6,950 nucleotides of DNA, from NCBI GenBank assembly GCA_937901285.1, contig CALCHI010000507.1:1-6950 (forward strand), read 5' to 3'. A program made the translations under genes and the position numbers. This stretch comes from UBA8437 sp003445035. Its GTDB lineage: Bacteria; Planctomycetota; Planctomycetia; Planctomycetales; Planctomycetaceae. A model generated the notes under the pieces. That model had not been told where the DNA came from and searched no databases. It was given only the letters and a program-made list of their open reading frames with translations. Of the stretch, positions 5,797 to 6,950 are shown in pieces; positions within the stretch are counted from its first letter, which is position 1, and every line of letters begins with the position of its first letter.

Positions 5797-5835
5797 AGAA
5801 ACAAGAGGCGGATGGAGTGGAAACGGGAAAGCAGT

Positions 5836-6950
<1,115 letters not shown>

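Larger units (their letters stand above)
5555..5835 (+). other. 16S rRNA leader region (about 280 nt)
   Basis: Transcribed spacer between the predicted start and the mature 16S 5' end. It contains a perfect 12-bp palindrome GTCTCCGGAGAC (5575-5586), a first boxA-like element (5610-5622), three compact hairpins between 5643 and 5717, and a second boxA-like element (5777-5796). No open reading frame here is credible. RNase III processing stems normally pair this leader with sequence 3' of 16S, which is outside the window. Confidence 0.7.

Overview
The window is high-GC bacterial DNA from a member of the Planctomycetes. The evidence is the partial 16S rRNA gene at the right end. It contains exact matches to the target sites of three planctomycete-directed probes as I recall them: Pla46 at 5881-5898, EUB338-II at 6192-6209 and Pla886 at 6735-6753. 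The protein genes fit this: long antisense open frames typical of high GC3 coding, a secreted Gly/Tyr/Cys-rich protein, and a phosphotransferase of a type I associate with planctomycetes.

Layout from left to right. (1) Positions 1-2171, minus strand: a secreted low-complexity protein, then 16 bp further on the bacterial family-X DNA polymerase PolX (HhH, Pol X and PHP modules), cut off by the left edge. (2) Positions 2172-2385: a divergent intergenic region with a credible minus-strand promoter. (3) Positions 2386-3414, plus strand: an APH-like phosphotransferase of unknown substrate with an unusual catalytic loop. It converges on the next gene across 24 bp. (4) Positions 3439-5386, minus strand: a fold-type III PLP enzyme of the D-threonine aldolase/D-serine dehydratase (DSD1-like) family, then a HEAT-repeat protein 52 bp downstream, probably one transcription unit. 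(5) Positions 5387-5835: a gene-free divergent region with a -10 for the PLP-enzyme gene, a strong rRNA promoter (TTGACA-16-TACGAT) with an upstream A-tract and GC-rich discriminator, and a leader of about 280 nt with two boxA-like direct repeats and several small hairpins. (6) Positions 5836-6950, plus strand: the 5' three quarters of a 16S rRNA gene.

The genes do not form one recognisable pathway. This is an ordinary chromosomal region: PolX belongs to DNA repair, the PLP enzyme to D-amino-acid metabolism, and the rest are a generic kinase-fold protein, a scaffold protein and an rRNA operon head. I saw no mobile element, CRISPR array, tRNA or defence system. The points most worth a second look are the duplicated boxA element in the rRNA leader, apparent replacement of the metal-binding His in the PLP enzyme, the atypical catalytic loop of the phosphotransferase, and the coupling of a secreted protein gene to polX.
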